64,000 nt of DNA from Sphingomonadales bacterium UBA656 (GCA_002299895.1 DBOC01000002.1:173100-237099); one strand, 5' to 3'; positions 24,499 to 33,229 are shown, counted from the first letter of the stretch. Program-made: numbers and translations. The notes: generated from the sequence alone by a model not told the origin.

Positions 24499-25692
24499 TT
24501 AAATCCCCAATACCATCTTGGCGATGATGTTGCGTTGGATCTCATTAGAGCCCCCGTAAATCGTCGTCTTGCGGGTGTTGAAATAGGTCGGTGCAGCGCG
24601 ATGCGCATAATCCGGACCGATAGGGTGTTCATTGTCGCCTTCGCCAAAGCCACGGAAATATGGCGCGCCATAATGGCCTACCGCTTCCAACGCGAGTTCG
24701 GTAATCCGTTGCTGAATTTCCGAACCCTTGATCTTCAACAGGCTGGATTCTGGGCCAGGCCCCTTACCTGCGGCTTCACCGGCAAGGCTACGCAATTCAG
24801 TGAATTCAAGCGCAGTAAGGTCAATTTCAAGTTCCGAAATCTTGCGCTTGAAAAACGGGTTGGCAATCAACGGGCGGTCACCATCCTGTTCGGTGCGGGC
24901 AATCGCCTTGATTTTCTCCACACCGCGCTTTGAACGGGCAACGGCCGCAATGCCGGTACGTTCATGAGCCAACAGGAACTTGGCGCAGGTCCAGCCCTTG
25001 TTTTCTTCGTAAACGCGGTTTGCGACTGGCACGCGGACGTCCTCGAGCCAAACTTCGTTTACTTCATGCTCGCCGCCCAAGGTGATGATTGGGCGGACAG
25101 TCACGCCCGGTGACTTCATGTCGATTAACAAGAAGCTGATGCCCTCTTGCGCCTTGGCGTCGGAATCGGTGCGAACCAAGAAGAAGCCCCAGTCGGCATG
25201 TTGCGCCATCGTTGTCCAGGTTTTCTGTCCATTGACGACATAATGATCACCGTCACGCACGGCCTTGGTGCGCAGCGATGCAAGGTCCGAACCTGCGCCG
25301 GGTTCCGAATATCCCTGACACCACCAGTCATCGCCCGACAAGATACCAGGAAGGAATTTGGCTTTCTGCTCCGGCGTGCCGAATGTGTAAATTACGGGAC
25401 CAACCATCGACAGACCGAAGGGCATCGTTCCCACGCAATCGGCTGCAGCGAGTTCTTCGGACCAAATGAAACGCTCGGTCGCGGTCCAACCGGTGCCGCC
25501 ATATTCAACGGGCCAAGCAGGCGCGATCCAGCCCTTTTTGGCGAGAATGCGGTGCCATGACAGGAAATCTTCCTTCGAAAGATCATGTCCCTCGTCCTGC
25601 ACCGAACGGAGATTCTGTGGGTAATTTTCTGCGATGAATGTGCGCACTTCCTTCTGGAAGGCGATTTCTGCGGGGCTGAATTCCAGTTGCAT
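24499..25692 (-). CDS. Acyl-CoA dehydrogenase, large-subunit type
   Basis: 397 residues from ATG at 25692 with AGGAG upstream; the GTG just before it is not needed. It contains GYSEPGAGSDLASLRT and VNGQKTWTTMAQHADW (FAD and substrate-binding strands) and ends in TTIYGGSNEIQRNIIAKMVLGI. In many acyl-CoA dehydrogenases the segment equivalent to IYGG reads IYEG and carries the catalytic Glu; here that position is Gly, so the base must be elsewhere or in the partner subunit. Sequence style matches PimC-like large subunits. First gene of a two-gene operon with the small subunit. Confidence 0.9.
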   Translation of the reverse strand: MQLEFSPAEIAFQKEVRTFIAENYPQNLRSVQDEGHDLSKEDFLSWHRILAKKGWIAPAWPVEYGGTGWTATERFIWSEELAAADCVGTMPFGLSMVGPVIYTFGTPEQKAKFLPGILSGDDWWCQGYSEPGAGSDLASLRTKAVRDGDHYVVNGQKTWTTMAQHADWGFFLVRTDSDAKAQEGISFLLIDMKSPGVTVRPIITLGGEHEVNEVWLEDVRVPVANRVYEENKGWTCAKFLLAHERTGIAAVARSKRGVEKIKAIARTEQDGDRPLIANPFFKRKISELEIDLTALEFTELRSLAGEAAGKGPGPESSLLKIKGSEIQQRITELALEAVGHYGAPYFRGFGEGDNEHPIGPDYAHRAAPTYFNTRKTTIYGGSNEIQRNIIAKMVLGI

Positions 25693-25727
25693 CACGATTC
25701 TCCTAAAAAGCTGCTTTCGAACTAGTC

Positions 25728-25745
25728 GACGTTTACGTAAACGTC
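25728..25745. promoter_or_regulatory. Perfect 18-bp palindrome upstream of acyl-CoA dehydrogenase operon
   Basis: GACGTTTACGTAAACGTC is a perfect even palindrome centred about 45 bases upstream of the large-subunit start, in the gap after phaC. Its TTTACGTAAA core resembles operators of TetR- or MerR-family (for example LiuR-like) regulators of acyl-CoA metabolism. No matching regulator gene is nearby, so the factor is unknown. Confidence 0.6.
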
Positions 25746-25754
25746 AATTGAATC

Positions 25755-27407
25755 TCATCGTGCCTTCACATAGCTGCCTGGGGCGGATTCTAGAGCCTTC
25801 AGCAAGCCTCGGCCTGGTTGACGCGGTCCAGTCGCTGACACACGCGTGTTGCCCTTTTCTGTCAGCCAGAAGGCCCAATCGGGCCACCAGCTGCCCTTTG
25901 TCTCCTTGGCGCCTTCGATGAACTCTGCGTATGAGGTCGGCGCGGCGTCATTGGTCCAATATTGATACTTCATTTGCGCAGGCGGGTTCACGACACCTGC
26001 GATATGACCGCTGCCCGCTAGCAAGAATTTTGTGGGGCCGCTGAAATGCTCCTGAAGTTTCCAGACGCTTTCGGCGGGCGCAATATGATCCTCGCGCCCC
26101 GCCTGAATATAGGTCGGTGTTTTCACGCGGCGCAGGTCAATTGGAGTGCCGAGTACCGACAAGTCATTTGGCTTTACGAGCCGGTTGTCGCGATAAAGGT
26201 CGACGAGATAGTTACGGTGCCATTTGGCGGGCAGATTGGTAACGTCGCCATTCCAATGCAGCAAATCAAACGCAGGATAGTCTTCACCCAGCAGATAATT
26301 TTTGACGACGGTGGACCATATCAAATCCTTGCCGCGTAGCATGTTGAAGGTCAGCGCGAGGAAACGGCCGTCCAAATATCCGTGCGGCGCACTCAGCGCC
26401 TCCGTCATCGCAATCTGCTGATCATCGATAAAATGCAAAAGTTCGCCGCTGGAACTGAAATCGACCTGCGCTGTAAAAAAGGTCGCGCTGCGCACTTTGT
26501 CAGCAGCGTCGGTTGCCGCGAGGACCGCAAGCGTTGCCGCTAGGGTCGTACCCGCAACACAATAGCCTATCGTATGGACGTCGGGTACATCAAGCGCGCT
26601 GCACACGGTATCAATCGCGTCGATTTGCGCTGCTATATAATCGTCCCAAATGACATCCTTCATCGAAGCATCTGCCGATTTCCACGACACGACAAAAACC
26701 GTGATGCCTTGGTCGATGCAATATTTGATGAAACTTTTTTCTGCCGTCAGGTCGAGAATATAAAAACGGTTGATCCAAGGCGGGAAAATGATGAGCGGCG
26801 TTTGCAGCACATTTTCGGTCACGGGGTTATATTGAATAAGCTGATATAATGGCGTTTGGTGCACGACCTTGCCCGGGGTCGATGCAATATTCTCGCCAAG
26901 TTTAAACGCACTAGGATCTGTATGCGTCAATTGCCCGCGCTGCATGTCATGCATCAGATGCTGCATACCTGACATCAGGCTTGCGCCCTTGGTCTCCATA
27001 GCACGTTCCAGCGCAACGGGATTGGTGAAAGGTGAGTTTGCAGGGCTCATCGCGTCGATTATGCTGCGCAACGCAAAGCCCATTTTTGCTTTGTCAGTTT
27101 CGGCTATGCCATCCAATTGGTCCGCCCCGGCCAACATATATTCGGACATCACCTGATAGCTTTGCCGCATAAGGTCAAAAACTGGATGCTCCCATTGTGG
27201 CGCGGCAAAACGACTGTCTGTCGTATCGATCTTGTCGCGGCCAGCTTTGGCCAAAGGTTCCAACACGGTTCCCCAAGCATCCAACGCTGCGCGATAGGCC
27301 GTTAACGGGTCAGCCGTGGCCGCGCCCGATTGCACGAACAACTTCATGAACTGCGCCGGGTCCATGAAGGGCGGTATTTCGGATGAGTCGGCCATATCGA
27401 TAGGCAT
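25755..27407 (-). CDS. phaC: Class I poly(3-hydroxyalkanoate) synthase
   Basis: 550 residues from ATG at 27407; ATG at 27395 is also possible. The open frame extends another 680 bases only because it runs antisense through the helicase gene. The PhaC N-terminal domain includes FTNPVALERAMETKG. The alpha/beta core has the lipase-like box GYCVAGT with nucleophile Cys near 283, Asp near 440 in AGREDHIAP, and His near 468 in GSGHIAGVVNPP. The C-terminus has GSWWPDWAFWL. It polymerises (R)-3-hydroxyacyl-CoA on granules. The box has Ala where most class I enzymes have Gly. Divergent from the helicase. Confidence 0.95.
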   Translation of the reverse strand: MPIDMADSSEIPPFMDPAQFMKLFVQSGAATADPLTAYRAALDAWGTVLEPLAKAGRDKIDTTDSRFAAPQWEHPVFDLMRQSYQVMSEYMLAGADQLDGIAETDKAKMGFALRSIIDAMSPANSPFTNPVALERAMETKGASLMSGMQHLMHDMQRGQLTHTDPSAFKLGENIASTPGKVVHQTPLYQLIQYNPVTENVLQTPLIIFPPWINRFYILDLTAEKSFIKYCIDQGITVFVVSWKSADASMKDVIWDDYIAAQIDAIDTVCSALDVPDVHTIGYCVAGTTLAATLAVLAATDAADKVRSATFFTAQVDFSSSGELLHFIDDQQIAMTEALSAPHGYLDGRFLALTFNMLRGKDLIWSTVVKNYLLGEDYPAFDLLHWNGDVTNLPAKWHRNYLVDLYRDNRLVKPNDLSVLGTPIDLRRVKTPTYIQAGREDHIAPAESVWKLQEHFSGPTKFLLAGSGHIAGVVNPPAQMKYQYWTNDAAPTSYAEFIEGAKETKGSWWPDWAFWLTEKGNTRVSATGPRQPGRGLLKALESAPGSYVKAR

Positions 27408-27494
27408 ATCAAAGCAAATGAAATTGTCGAAGATTGTTTTGTTGTGCGGCGCAGCATGGACATTCGATAAAAAAGAGCGCAAAGGCGCGCAATA

Positions 27495-29321
27495 ATGACA
27501 TTTGAAAATATACCTTCGCTTCTCGATGAAGCGCTCACCGCGCGTGGATACACTACGCTGACCCCCGTTCAAAACGCTGTAATTGCTGATGAAGCCATCG
27601 GACGCGACCTCGTCGTGTCGGCACAAACCGGCTCGGGCAAGACCGTGGCCTTTGGCCTCGCTATGGCACCCCAAATCCTTGATGGCGGCCTCGTTAGCCT
27701 TGCGCGCGAACCTGCGGCGCTCATCATCGCGCCAACGCGGGAGCTTGCCTTGCAGGTCAGCCGCGAATTGATGTGGCTTTATGGCAAAGCAGGCGTGCGT
27801 ATTGCGACCTGCGTTGGCGGGATGGACGCGTCGAAAGAACGGCGCACCTTGAACCAAGGCGCGCAGATTGTTGTCGGCACTCCCGGGCGGCTGCGCGACC
27901 ATTTGGAGCGCGGCGCGCTTGATCTGTCGGCGTTGAAAGTCGCGATTTTGGACGAAGCGGATGAAATGCTCGACATGGGCTTTCGCGAAGAGCTTGAAGA
28001 GATATTGAACGCTACGCCGGAAGGTCGGCGGACATTGTTGTTTTCGGCCACCATGCCGAAACCGATCGTATCTTTGGCAAAACGGTACCAACGCGATGCT
28101 TTGCGCATTTCAACCGTCGGCGAAGACCGCGGCCATGGCGACATCAGCTATCAAGTGGTGACGGTTGCGCCACCGGACATTGAAAATGCTGTTGTTAACC
28201 TGCTGCGTTTGCATGAGGCGGAAACGGCTATCTTGTTTTGCGCAACGCGTGAAAATGTTCGCCGCTTGCATGCTAGCTTAACGGAGCGCGGCTTTAACGT
28301 TGTCGCTTTGTCGGGTGAGCATTCGCAGTCGGAACGTAACCATGCGCTGCAGGCTTTGCGTGACCGTCGTGCCCGCGTCTGTGTCGCCACTGACGTTGCC
28401 GCACGCGGCATCGATTTGCCGAACCTGTCGTTGGTTGTGCACGTCGAACTGCCACGCGATGCAGAGGGACTTCAGCACAGATCAGGGCGGACTGGTCGTG
28501 CAGGCCGCAAGGGTACCGCCGTTTTGATCGTGCCCTATCAACGCCGTAAGCGCGTGGAATCCATGCTGCGCGGTGCCAAGATTGAGGCCGATTGGATTAA
28601 AGTTCCAACCGCTGCGGATATCCGTGCCAAGGACCATGAACGTCTGCTTGCAACGCTTCTCACCCCTGTGGATGTTGAGGATGAAGACCGCGCGCTGGGT
28701 GCCCGCTTGCTCGAAACCATGTCGGCCGAAGATATTGCTGCTGCCTTGGTCCGTGTGCATCGCGCCAAGATGCCGCAAGCCGAAGATTTGCTGGATGACG
28801 GCAGCCGCGAACATCAACGCGACGACCGTCGTGCCGGATTTGACGATTCTGTCTGGTTCAAACTGAATGTCGGTCGCCGGAACAATGCCGATCCCAAATG
28901 GATATTGCCATTATTGTGCCGCCGTGGCGGCGTGACCAAGAATGACATTGGTGCCATCCGCATTGCCGCCAATGAAACGCATGTTGGCATTGCGGCGGCT
29001 GCGGTCGCCAAATTTGCCAAAGCGATTGCGCAACCGGGGCATGACGAGGATAATGACGTCGAAATCGTGCAGGCCAATGGTCCGCCACGGGAGGCTGCGC
29101 GCGAAAATAAGCGTATGGCCCGCGATGGCAATCGTCCCCAGCGCGCGCAGCTTGGAATCAATCCACGCGGCGATGGACCACCACGCGGCGGCAATTTTCG
29201 CGGTGAAAAACCGCGCGGCGGTGGTTCAGGTCGCGATGGCGTACGTCCTTTCCGCAAGGATGGCCCGCCACCGTCAAAGCATGGCGTCAAACACAAAGCC
29301 AAGGGTAACCGCCCGCGTTAA
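27495..29321 (+). CDS. DEAD-box RNA helicase with DbpA-type RNA-binding domain
   Basis: 608 residues. Helicase motifs in order: Q motif TLTPVQ, motif I AQTGSGKT (43-50), Ia PTRELALQ, motif II DEAD (153-156), motif III SAT (184-186), motif IV LFCATRENV, motif V ATDVAARGIDLP, motif VI HRSGRTGRAGR. Near residues 450-510 is a DbpA-like RNA-recognition fold (FKLNVGRRN, DIGAIRIAANETHVGIA). The tail is Arg/Gly/Pro-rich and basic (PRGGNFRGEKPRGGGSGRDG), typical of RNA-annealing regions. Length and layout are like CsdA/DeaD, which act in ribosome assembly and cold adaptation. It is a single gene. Confidence 0.93.
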   Translation: MTFENIPSLLDEALTARGYTTLTPVQNAVIADEAIGRDLVVSAQTGSGKTVAFGLAMAPQILDGGLVSLAREPAALIIAPTRELALQVSRELMWLYGKAGVRIATCVGGMDASKERRTLNQGAQIVVGTPGRLRDHLERGALDLSALKVAILDEADEMLDMGFREELEEILNATPEGRRTLLFSATMPKPIVSLAKRYQRDALRISTVGEDRGHGDISYQVVTVAPPDIENAVVNLLRLHEAETAILFCATRENVRRLHASLTERGFNVVALSGEHSQSERNHALQALRDRRARVCVATDVAARGIDLPNLSLVVHVELPRDAEGLQHRSGRTGRAGRKGTAVLIVPYQRRKRVESMLRGAKIEADWIKVPTAADIRAKDHERLLATLLTPVDVEDEDRALGARLLETMSAEDIAAALVRVHRAKMPQAEDLLDDGSREHQRDDRRAGFDDSVWFKLNVGRRNNADPKWILPLLCRRGGVTKNDIGAIRIAANETHVGIAAAAVAKFAKAIAQPGHDEDNDVEIVQANGPPREAARENKRMARDGNRPQRAQLGINPRGDGPPRGGNFRGEKPRGGGSGRDGVRPFRKDGPPPSKHGVKHKAKGNRPR

Positions 29322-29423
29322 GGGAGGCTATGTCGGGAACGGCTTGAGATAGTTTTTCTGGAAATGCGCTGAAACTTCGCGCATGAGGGCGGTCTTGAGT
29401 TAATCAACCCGAAACGGGAGCTT

Positions 29424-30635
29424 ATGTCCGAAGAATTCTACCGCATCAAACGCTTGCCACCCTATGTCATCGCTGAGGTCAATGCGATGCGTGCGGCGGC
29501 GCGGGGCGCGGGTGAAGACATTATCGATCTCGGCATGGGCAATCCAGATTTGCCACCGCCACCGCATGTGATCGAAAAATTGTGCGAAGTTGCCCAGAAA
29601 CCGGACGCCCACGGATATTCCGCATCCAAGGGCATCCCGGGGCTGCGTAAGGCGCAGGCTAATTATTATGGGCGACGTTTCGGGGTAGATGTTGATCCTG
29701 AAAATGAAGTTGTTGTGACCATGGGTTCGAAGGAAGGGTTGGCGAGCCTTGCCACGGCCATTACCGCGCCGGGCGATGTGGTGCTTGCGCCAAACCCCAG
29801 CTACCCCATCCATACTTTTGGTTTTATCATTGCAGGCGCGACCATTCGTTCGGTGCCTACCACGCCCGATGAAAATTACTTCCGTTCGTTGGAACGCGCC
29901 ATGGCCTTTACCGTGCCCCGCCCGTCGATATTGGTCGTTAATTACCCATCCAACCCGACAGCCGAGACCGTTGATCTGGCATTTTACGAGCGGCTCGTCG
30001 CCTGGGCGAAGGAGAATAAGGTCTGGATATTGTCCGACCTTGCGTATTCTGAACTCTATTTTGACGGCAACCCGACACCATCGATTTTGCAGGTCAAAGG
30101 CGGCAAGGATGTTGCCGTGGAATTCACGTCCTTGTCCAAAACCTATTCCATGGCCGGATGGCGCGTTGGTTTTGCCGTTGGCAACCGCAACCTAATTGCG
30201 GCGATGACGCGGGTGAAAAGCTATCTGGATTATGGTGCCTTTACCCCGATTCAGGCCGCGGCCTGCGCCGCGCTCAACGGGCCACAGGACATTGTAGAAC
30301 AAAACCGCCAATTATATCACAAGCGCCGCGATATCCTTGTCGAGGCTTTCGGACGCGCAGGCTGGGACATTCCGCCTCCGCGGGCATCGATGTTCGCTTG
30401 GGCACCCCTGCCGCCTGCGCTCGCGCATTTGGGCAGCCTTGAATTTTCCAAGCAGTTGCTGACCGAGGCAAAGGTCGCGGTCGCGCCGGGCGTTGGTTAT
30501 GGCGAAGATGGGGAAGGCTATGTCCGCATTGCTATGGTCGAAAATGAACATCGCCTTCGGCAAGCGGCGCGCAATGTGAAACGCTATTTGCAATCCATGG
30601 GTGTAAACACCCCCGCTCAGTCCAAGGCAATCTGA
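29424..30635 (+). CDS. alaC: Class I/II aminotransferase, AlaC-like
   Basis: 403 residues. PLP-dependent fold type I: GMGNPDLPPPPHVI (N-terminal substrate segment), the cofactor-binding NYPSNPTAE with Asn, DLAYSELYFD, the Schiff-base Lys in SLSKTYSMAGWRVG and the C-terminal carboxylate-binding Arg in YVRIAMVEN. The whole pattern fits the alanine-forming glutamate-pyruvate transaminase AlaC (YfdZ), with LL-diaminopimelate aminotransferase as a close relative. The next gene begins 2 bases after its stop. Confidence 0.88.
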   Translation: MSEEFYRIKRLPPYVIAEVNAMRAAARGAGEDIIDLGMGNPDLPPPPHVIEKLCEVAQKPDAHGYSASKGIPGLRKAQANYYGRRFGVDVDPENEVVVTMGSKEGLASLATAITAPGDVVLAPNPSYPIHTFGFIIAGATIRSVPTTPDENYFRSLERAMAFTVPRPSILVVNYPSNPTAETVDLAFYERLVAWAKENKVWILSDLAYSELYFDGNPTPSILQVKGGKDVAVEFTSLSKTYSMAGWRVGFAVGNRNLIAAMTRVKSYLDYGAFTPIQAAACAALNGPQDIVEQNRQLYHKRRDILVEAFGRAGWDIPPPRASMFAWAPLPPALAHLGSLEFSKQLLTEAKVAVAPGVGYGEDGEGYVRIAMVENEHRLRQAARNVKRYLQSMGVNTPAQSKAI

Positions 30636-30636
30636 C

Positions 30637-31101
30637 ATGGCACGTGGCGACTTTGCTTTTCATCATAGCTTTCGTGTGCGCTGGTCTGAAACCGATGCCC
30701 AGGGCGTTGTCTTCAACGCCCGATATCTGGATTATGCGGATATCGCGGTCACGGAATATTGGCGCGCGGTAAAGTTTCGCGATTATGCCGATGGTGCGCC
30801 GATGGAATTTCATGTGAAGAAAGCCACCGTCACATGGTTTGCACCGATTAAGCCGGATGAGATGATTGAAGTCATGGCGCGGACCATCGCAACGGGGCGC
30901 ACGAGCATGACGCAGCTTGTTGAAATTCATGGCCTTACCGAAGATGGTTCAGACGATTTGCGGGCAACGGTAGATTTGGTCAGCGTGCATGTGGATCTCG
31001 ACGAGCATCGCCCGATCCCATTACCCGATTGGGTGAAGGACGTGTTTACGGCATTTGATAGCCAAGCAACCAATATGCCGCTTGCTCAGGCGGAGGCTTG
31101 A
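30637..31101 (+). CDS. Acyl-CoA thioesterase, YbgC/4HBT hot-dog family
   Basis: 154 residues in the hot-dog fold. The segment RWSETDAQGVVFNARYLDYAD is the 4-hydroxybenzoyl-CoA thioesterase signature, with the catalytic Asp in ETDAQGVV. The strand AYIV-type core follows in MEFHVKKATVTWFAPI. Such enzymes hydrolyse short or medium acyl-CoAs. It starts 2 bases after alaC and is probably in that operon; the two have no obvious metabolic link. Confidence 0.87.
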   Translation: MARGDFAFHHSFRVRWSETDAQGVVFNARYLDYADIAVTEYWRAVKFRDYADGAPMEFHVKKATVTWFAPIKPDEMIEVMARTIATGRTSMTQLVEIHGLTEDGSDDLRATVDLVSVHVDLDEHRPIPLPDWVKDVFTAFDSQATNMPLAQAEA

Positions 31102-31117
31102 GACGTTGCGTCCAGCG

Positions 31118-31843
31118 ATGATCTCTAAAAGGATGGCACTAACGCTGGCGATTTTGCTGATCGGCGGTTGCCAGCAAAGCGCAACTGACGCGCAAAATCC
31201 GACCCGGTTGGAATTTCCGCGCCCGGAGCGCACGGTATCGGCGGTTGGCGATACGGAATTTTCGACAGAGGCTGCCCGTGATGAGGCGGGCGAAGCCGAA
31301 TATGTCATGGATTGGGCGGGCATTCAGTTGGGCACCACTGTAGCGGATATTGGCGCAGGCGAGGGCTATTACACCATCCGCCTTGCCGATCGCGTGGGCC
31401 CCAAAGGTCGCGTCTTGGCGCAGGATATTAATCGCGGCGCGCTGAACCGGCTTGGGGAGCGTGTGACCCGCGAGCAGCTCGACAATGTTGCGATTAAGGA
31501 AGGCGCGGTGGATGATCCCCGCCTGCCGGAGAACAGTTTTGACCGGATATTCATGGTGCATATGTACCATGAGATTGAAGAGCCTTATGCGTTTCTGTGG
31601 CGGATGCGGCCCGCGCTGGCAAAGGGCGGACAAGTGATTGTCGTCGACCGCGACCGGATGACGCATCAGCACGGCATCCCGCCAAAATTGCTTTTCTGTG
31701 AATTTGAGGCGGTCGGTTATCGCCTGACCGGCTTTACCGAGCAATTGAAGCTTGGTGGTTATATTGCGCGGTTTGAAGTCAGCGGTGCGCGGCCGGAACC
31801 ATCGGCCATACGGACCTGCGCCAGCCGTTATCCGCAATCCTGA
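31118..31843 (+). CDS. SAM-dependent methyltransferase, predicted lipoprotein
   Basis: 241 residues from ATG at 31118. The N-terminus MISKRMALTLAILLIGGCQQS is a lipoprotein signal with lipobox IGGC, so the protein should be anchored in the envelope. The remainder is a class I methyltransferase fold: VADIGAGEGYYTIRLADRVG (SAM motif I), the acidic loop QDINRG, FDRIFMVHMYHEIEEPYAFL (motif IV) and GGQVIVVDRD. SAM is cytoplasmic, so an exported methyltransferase-like protein is peculiar; homologous annotated proteins exist in proteobacteria. It is possibly the last gene of the alaC operon. Confidence 0.82.
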   Translation: MISKRMALTLAILLIGGCQQSATDAQNPTRLEFPRPERTVSAVGDTEFSTEAARDEAGEAEYVMDWAGIQLGTTVADIGAGEGYYTIRLADRVGPKGRVLAQDINRGALNRLGERVTREQLDNVAIKEGAVDDPRLPENSFDRIFMVHMYHEIEEPYAFLWRMRPALAKGGQVIVVDRDRMTHQHGIPPKLLFCEFEAVGYRLTGFTEQLKLGGYIARFEVSGARPEPSAIRTCASRYPQS

Positions 31844-31911
31844 GGTTTCTTAGTCGCCATCAAAATCGATGAGGACGCCGCACGGAAATCAACCGCGCGC
31901 ACTTTTCGCAC

Positions 31912-31946
31912 AAAAAAGGGCGGCCTATCGCTAGACCGCCCCTTTT
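31912..31946 (-). terminator. Terminator after rplL, possibly bidirectional
   Basis: AAAAGGGCGG-C-CTA (31914-31927) pairs with TAG-A-CCGCCCCTTTT (31932-31946) around a TCGC loop, with one mismatch and one extra C. On the minus strand it ends CCGCCCTTTTTT, which suits rplJ-rplL. On the plus strand CCCCTTTT could stop the methyltransferase transcript. Confidence 0.85.
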
Positions 31947-31970
31947 GTATATCCCCAAAGGGATACTGAA

Positions 31971-32342
31971 TTACTTCAATTCTACGGTTCCGCCAGCAGC
32001 AAGGATCTTCGCCTTGATGTCTTCGGCTTCTGCCTTGTTTACGCCTTCCTTGATCGCCTTTGGCGCGGACTCAACAAGAGCCTTGGCTTCGGTCAGGCCG
32101 AGGTTAGTGATTGCGCGGACTTCCTTGATGACCGCAATCTTGTTTCCGCCGTCGCCGGTCAGGATAACGTCAAATTCAGTCTGCTCTTCAGCAGCAGGTG
32201 CAGCAGCGGCGGCAGGGCCAGCAACAGCAACAGCAGCAGCGGCGCTAACGCCCCACTTTTCTTCCAAAGCCTTTGCAAGGTCAGCCGCTTCAAGAACGGT
32301 CAAAGCCGAAAGTTGGTCTACGAGCTTTTCAATATCAGCCAT
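31971..32342 (-). CDS. rplL: 50S ribosomal protein L7/L12 (bL12)
   Basis: 123 residues. N-terminal dimerisation helices (MADIEKLVDQLSALTVLEAADLAKALEEKWG), an Ala-rich hinge and the C-terminal domain EFDVILTGDGGNKIAVIKEVR...LGLTEAKALVE that recruits translation factors. Preceded by GGAGTG. It is followed by a terminator rather than by rpoB, which is the usual next gene in bacteria. Confidence 0.98.
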   Translation of the reverse strand: MADIEKLVDQLSALTVLEAADLAKALEEKWGVSAAAAVAVAGPAAAAAPAAEEQTEFDVILTGDGGNKIAVIKEVRAITNLGLTEAKALVESAPKAIKEGVNKAEAEDIKAKILAAGGTVELK

Positions 32343-32416
32343 TTAAATAACACTCCGATTTTCTGTCATATCTGTAGGGCCCGCCCAAATGGACGCAGCC
32401 GGTTTCATGTAAAAAT

Positions 32417-32932
32417 TTACGCTGCCTTTTGGTCAGCATAGGCACCAAATACCCGTGCCAATTTCGCTGCTGGTGCGGTCGAAAGCTGCGCGATTTTCGT
32501 TGCCGGTGCTTGTACAAGCCCGATAATCTTCGCACGCAGTTCGTCGAGCGATGGCATGGAAGCCAAAGCCTTTACACCGTTTGCATCGAGGAAGGTGTCA
32601 CCCATCGCGCCGCCGACAATTTCTAACTTGTCATTGGTCTTGGCGAACTCGACAGCAACCTTTGCAGCGGCGACCGGGTCCGACGATGTGGCGAGCGCCG
32701 TAGGTCCGGTAAGCAATTCTGCTACCGCGCCATATTGCGTTCCCTCAAGGGCGATTTTGGCAAGACGGTTCTTGGCAACCTTATAGCTTGCGCCCGCGTC
32801 GCGCATCTTCAAACGAAGGTCGGTCGATTGTGCAACTGTCAACCCGAGGTTACGGGTAACAACAACAACCGCCGCTTCATTAAAAGTGGCGTTCAGCGAT
32901 GCAACTGTTTCGGTCTTTTCAGAACGGTTCAT
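32417..32932 (-). CDS. rplJ: 50S ribosomal protein L10 (uL10)
   Basis: 171 residues starting MNRSEKTETVASLNATFNEAAVVVV, with YKVAKNRLAKIALEGTQ and a C-terminal helix that binds L12 dimers. The start has AAGGAG 10 bases upstream. Its upstream neighbour is normally rplA; here rplA lies 8 kb away on the same strand, and rplJ has its own promoter and leader. Confidence 0.98.
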   Translation of the reverse strand: MNRSEKTETVASLNATFNEAAVVVVTRNLGLTVAQSTDLRLKMRDAGASYKVAKNRLAKIALEGTQYGAVAELLTGPTALATSSDPVAAAKVAVEFAKTNDKLEIVGGAMGDTFLDANGVKALASMPSLDELRAKIIGLVQAPATKIAQLSTAPAAKLARVFGAYADQKAA

Positions 32933-33195
32933 GCATTACTCCTTATTCGGACTGTCCCGGTAAACCGGATCAGCCCAACACGAAAAGCGAAGCACCCGGA
33001 TGGGTCCTTACGCCGACTTAGTCCGTGGGGAAGTTTCATGCCGAACGCACACGACAGAATGTCGAAGCAGTGGCGAAGGATGGCAAAGCCAATCCTGAAA
33101 TCTCTATCCCCGTCTAGGCTGGACATTAAGATGGGCAAATTCCCATCACCAACTGTCTCGGACGGTTGCCGGTGAAGCCGTCGCTCCACCGAACA
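32933..33195 (-). ncRNA. rplJ 5' leader, probable L10 leader
   Basis: About 260 bases of untranslated leader lie between the predicted rplJ transcription start and its ATG. The stretch is rich in potential stems, for example ACTGTCCCGG/CCGGATCAG-type pairings near 32950 and CGGACGGTTGCCGG/CCGTCG near 33160. In many bacteria the L10(L12)4 complex binds this leader to repress its own operon. Placement and length fit; I have not verified the consensus fold. Confidence 0.5.
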
Positions 33196-33201
33196 GGGGT
33201 G

Positions 33202-33229
33202 CCACTAGCAGGGTTGGGGGGAGAGTCAA
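33202..33229 (-). promoter_or_regulatory. Candidate sigma-70 promoter of rplJ-rplL
   Basis: On the minus strand TTGACT (33224-33229) is followed after 16 bases by TAGTGG (33202-33207). The -35 is near consensus. The predicted start near 33195 leaves the 260-base leader described above. The rest of the gap to 33372 holds only the upstream region of the divergent NTF2-like gene. Confidence 0.5.

Noticed and set aside
27408..28091. N-terminal extension of phaC by about 228 codons
   Set aside because: The extension is antisense to the DEAD-box helicase core and does not resemble any PhaC.
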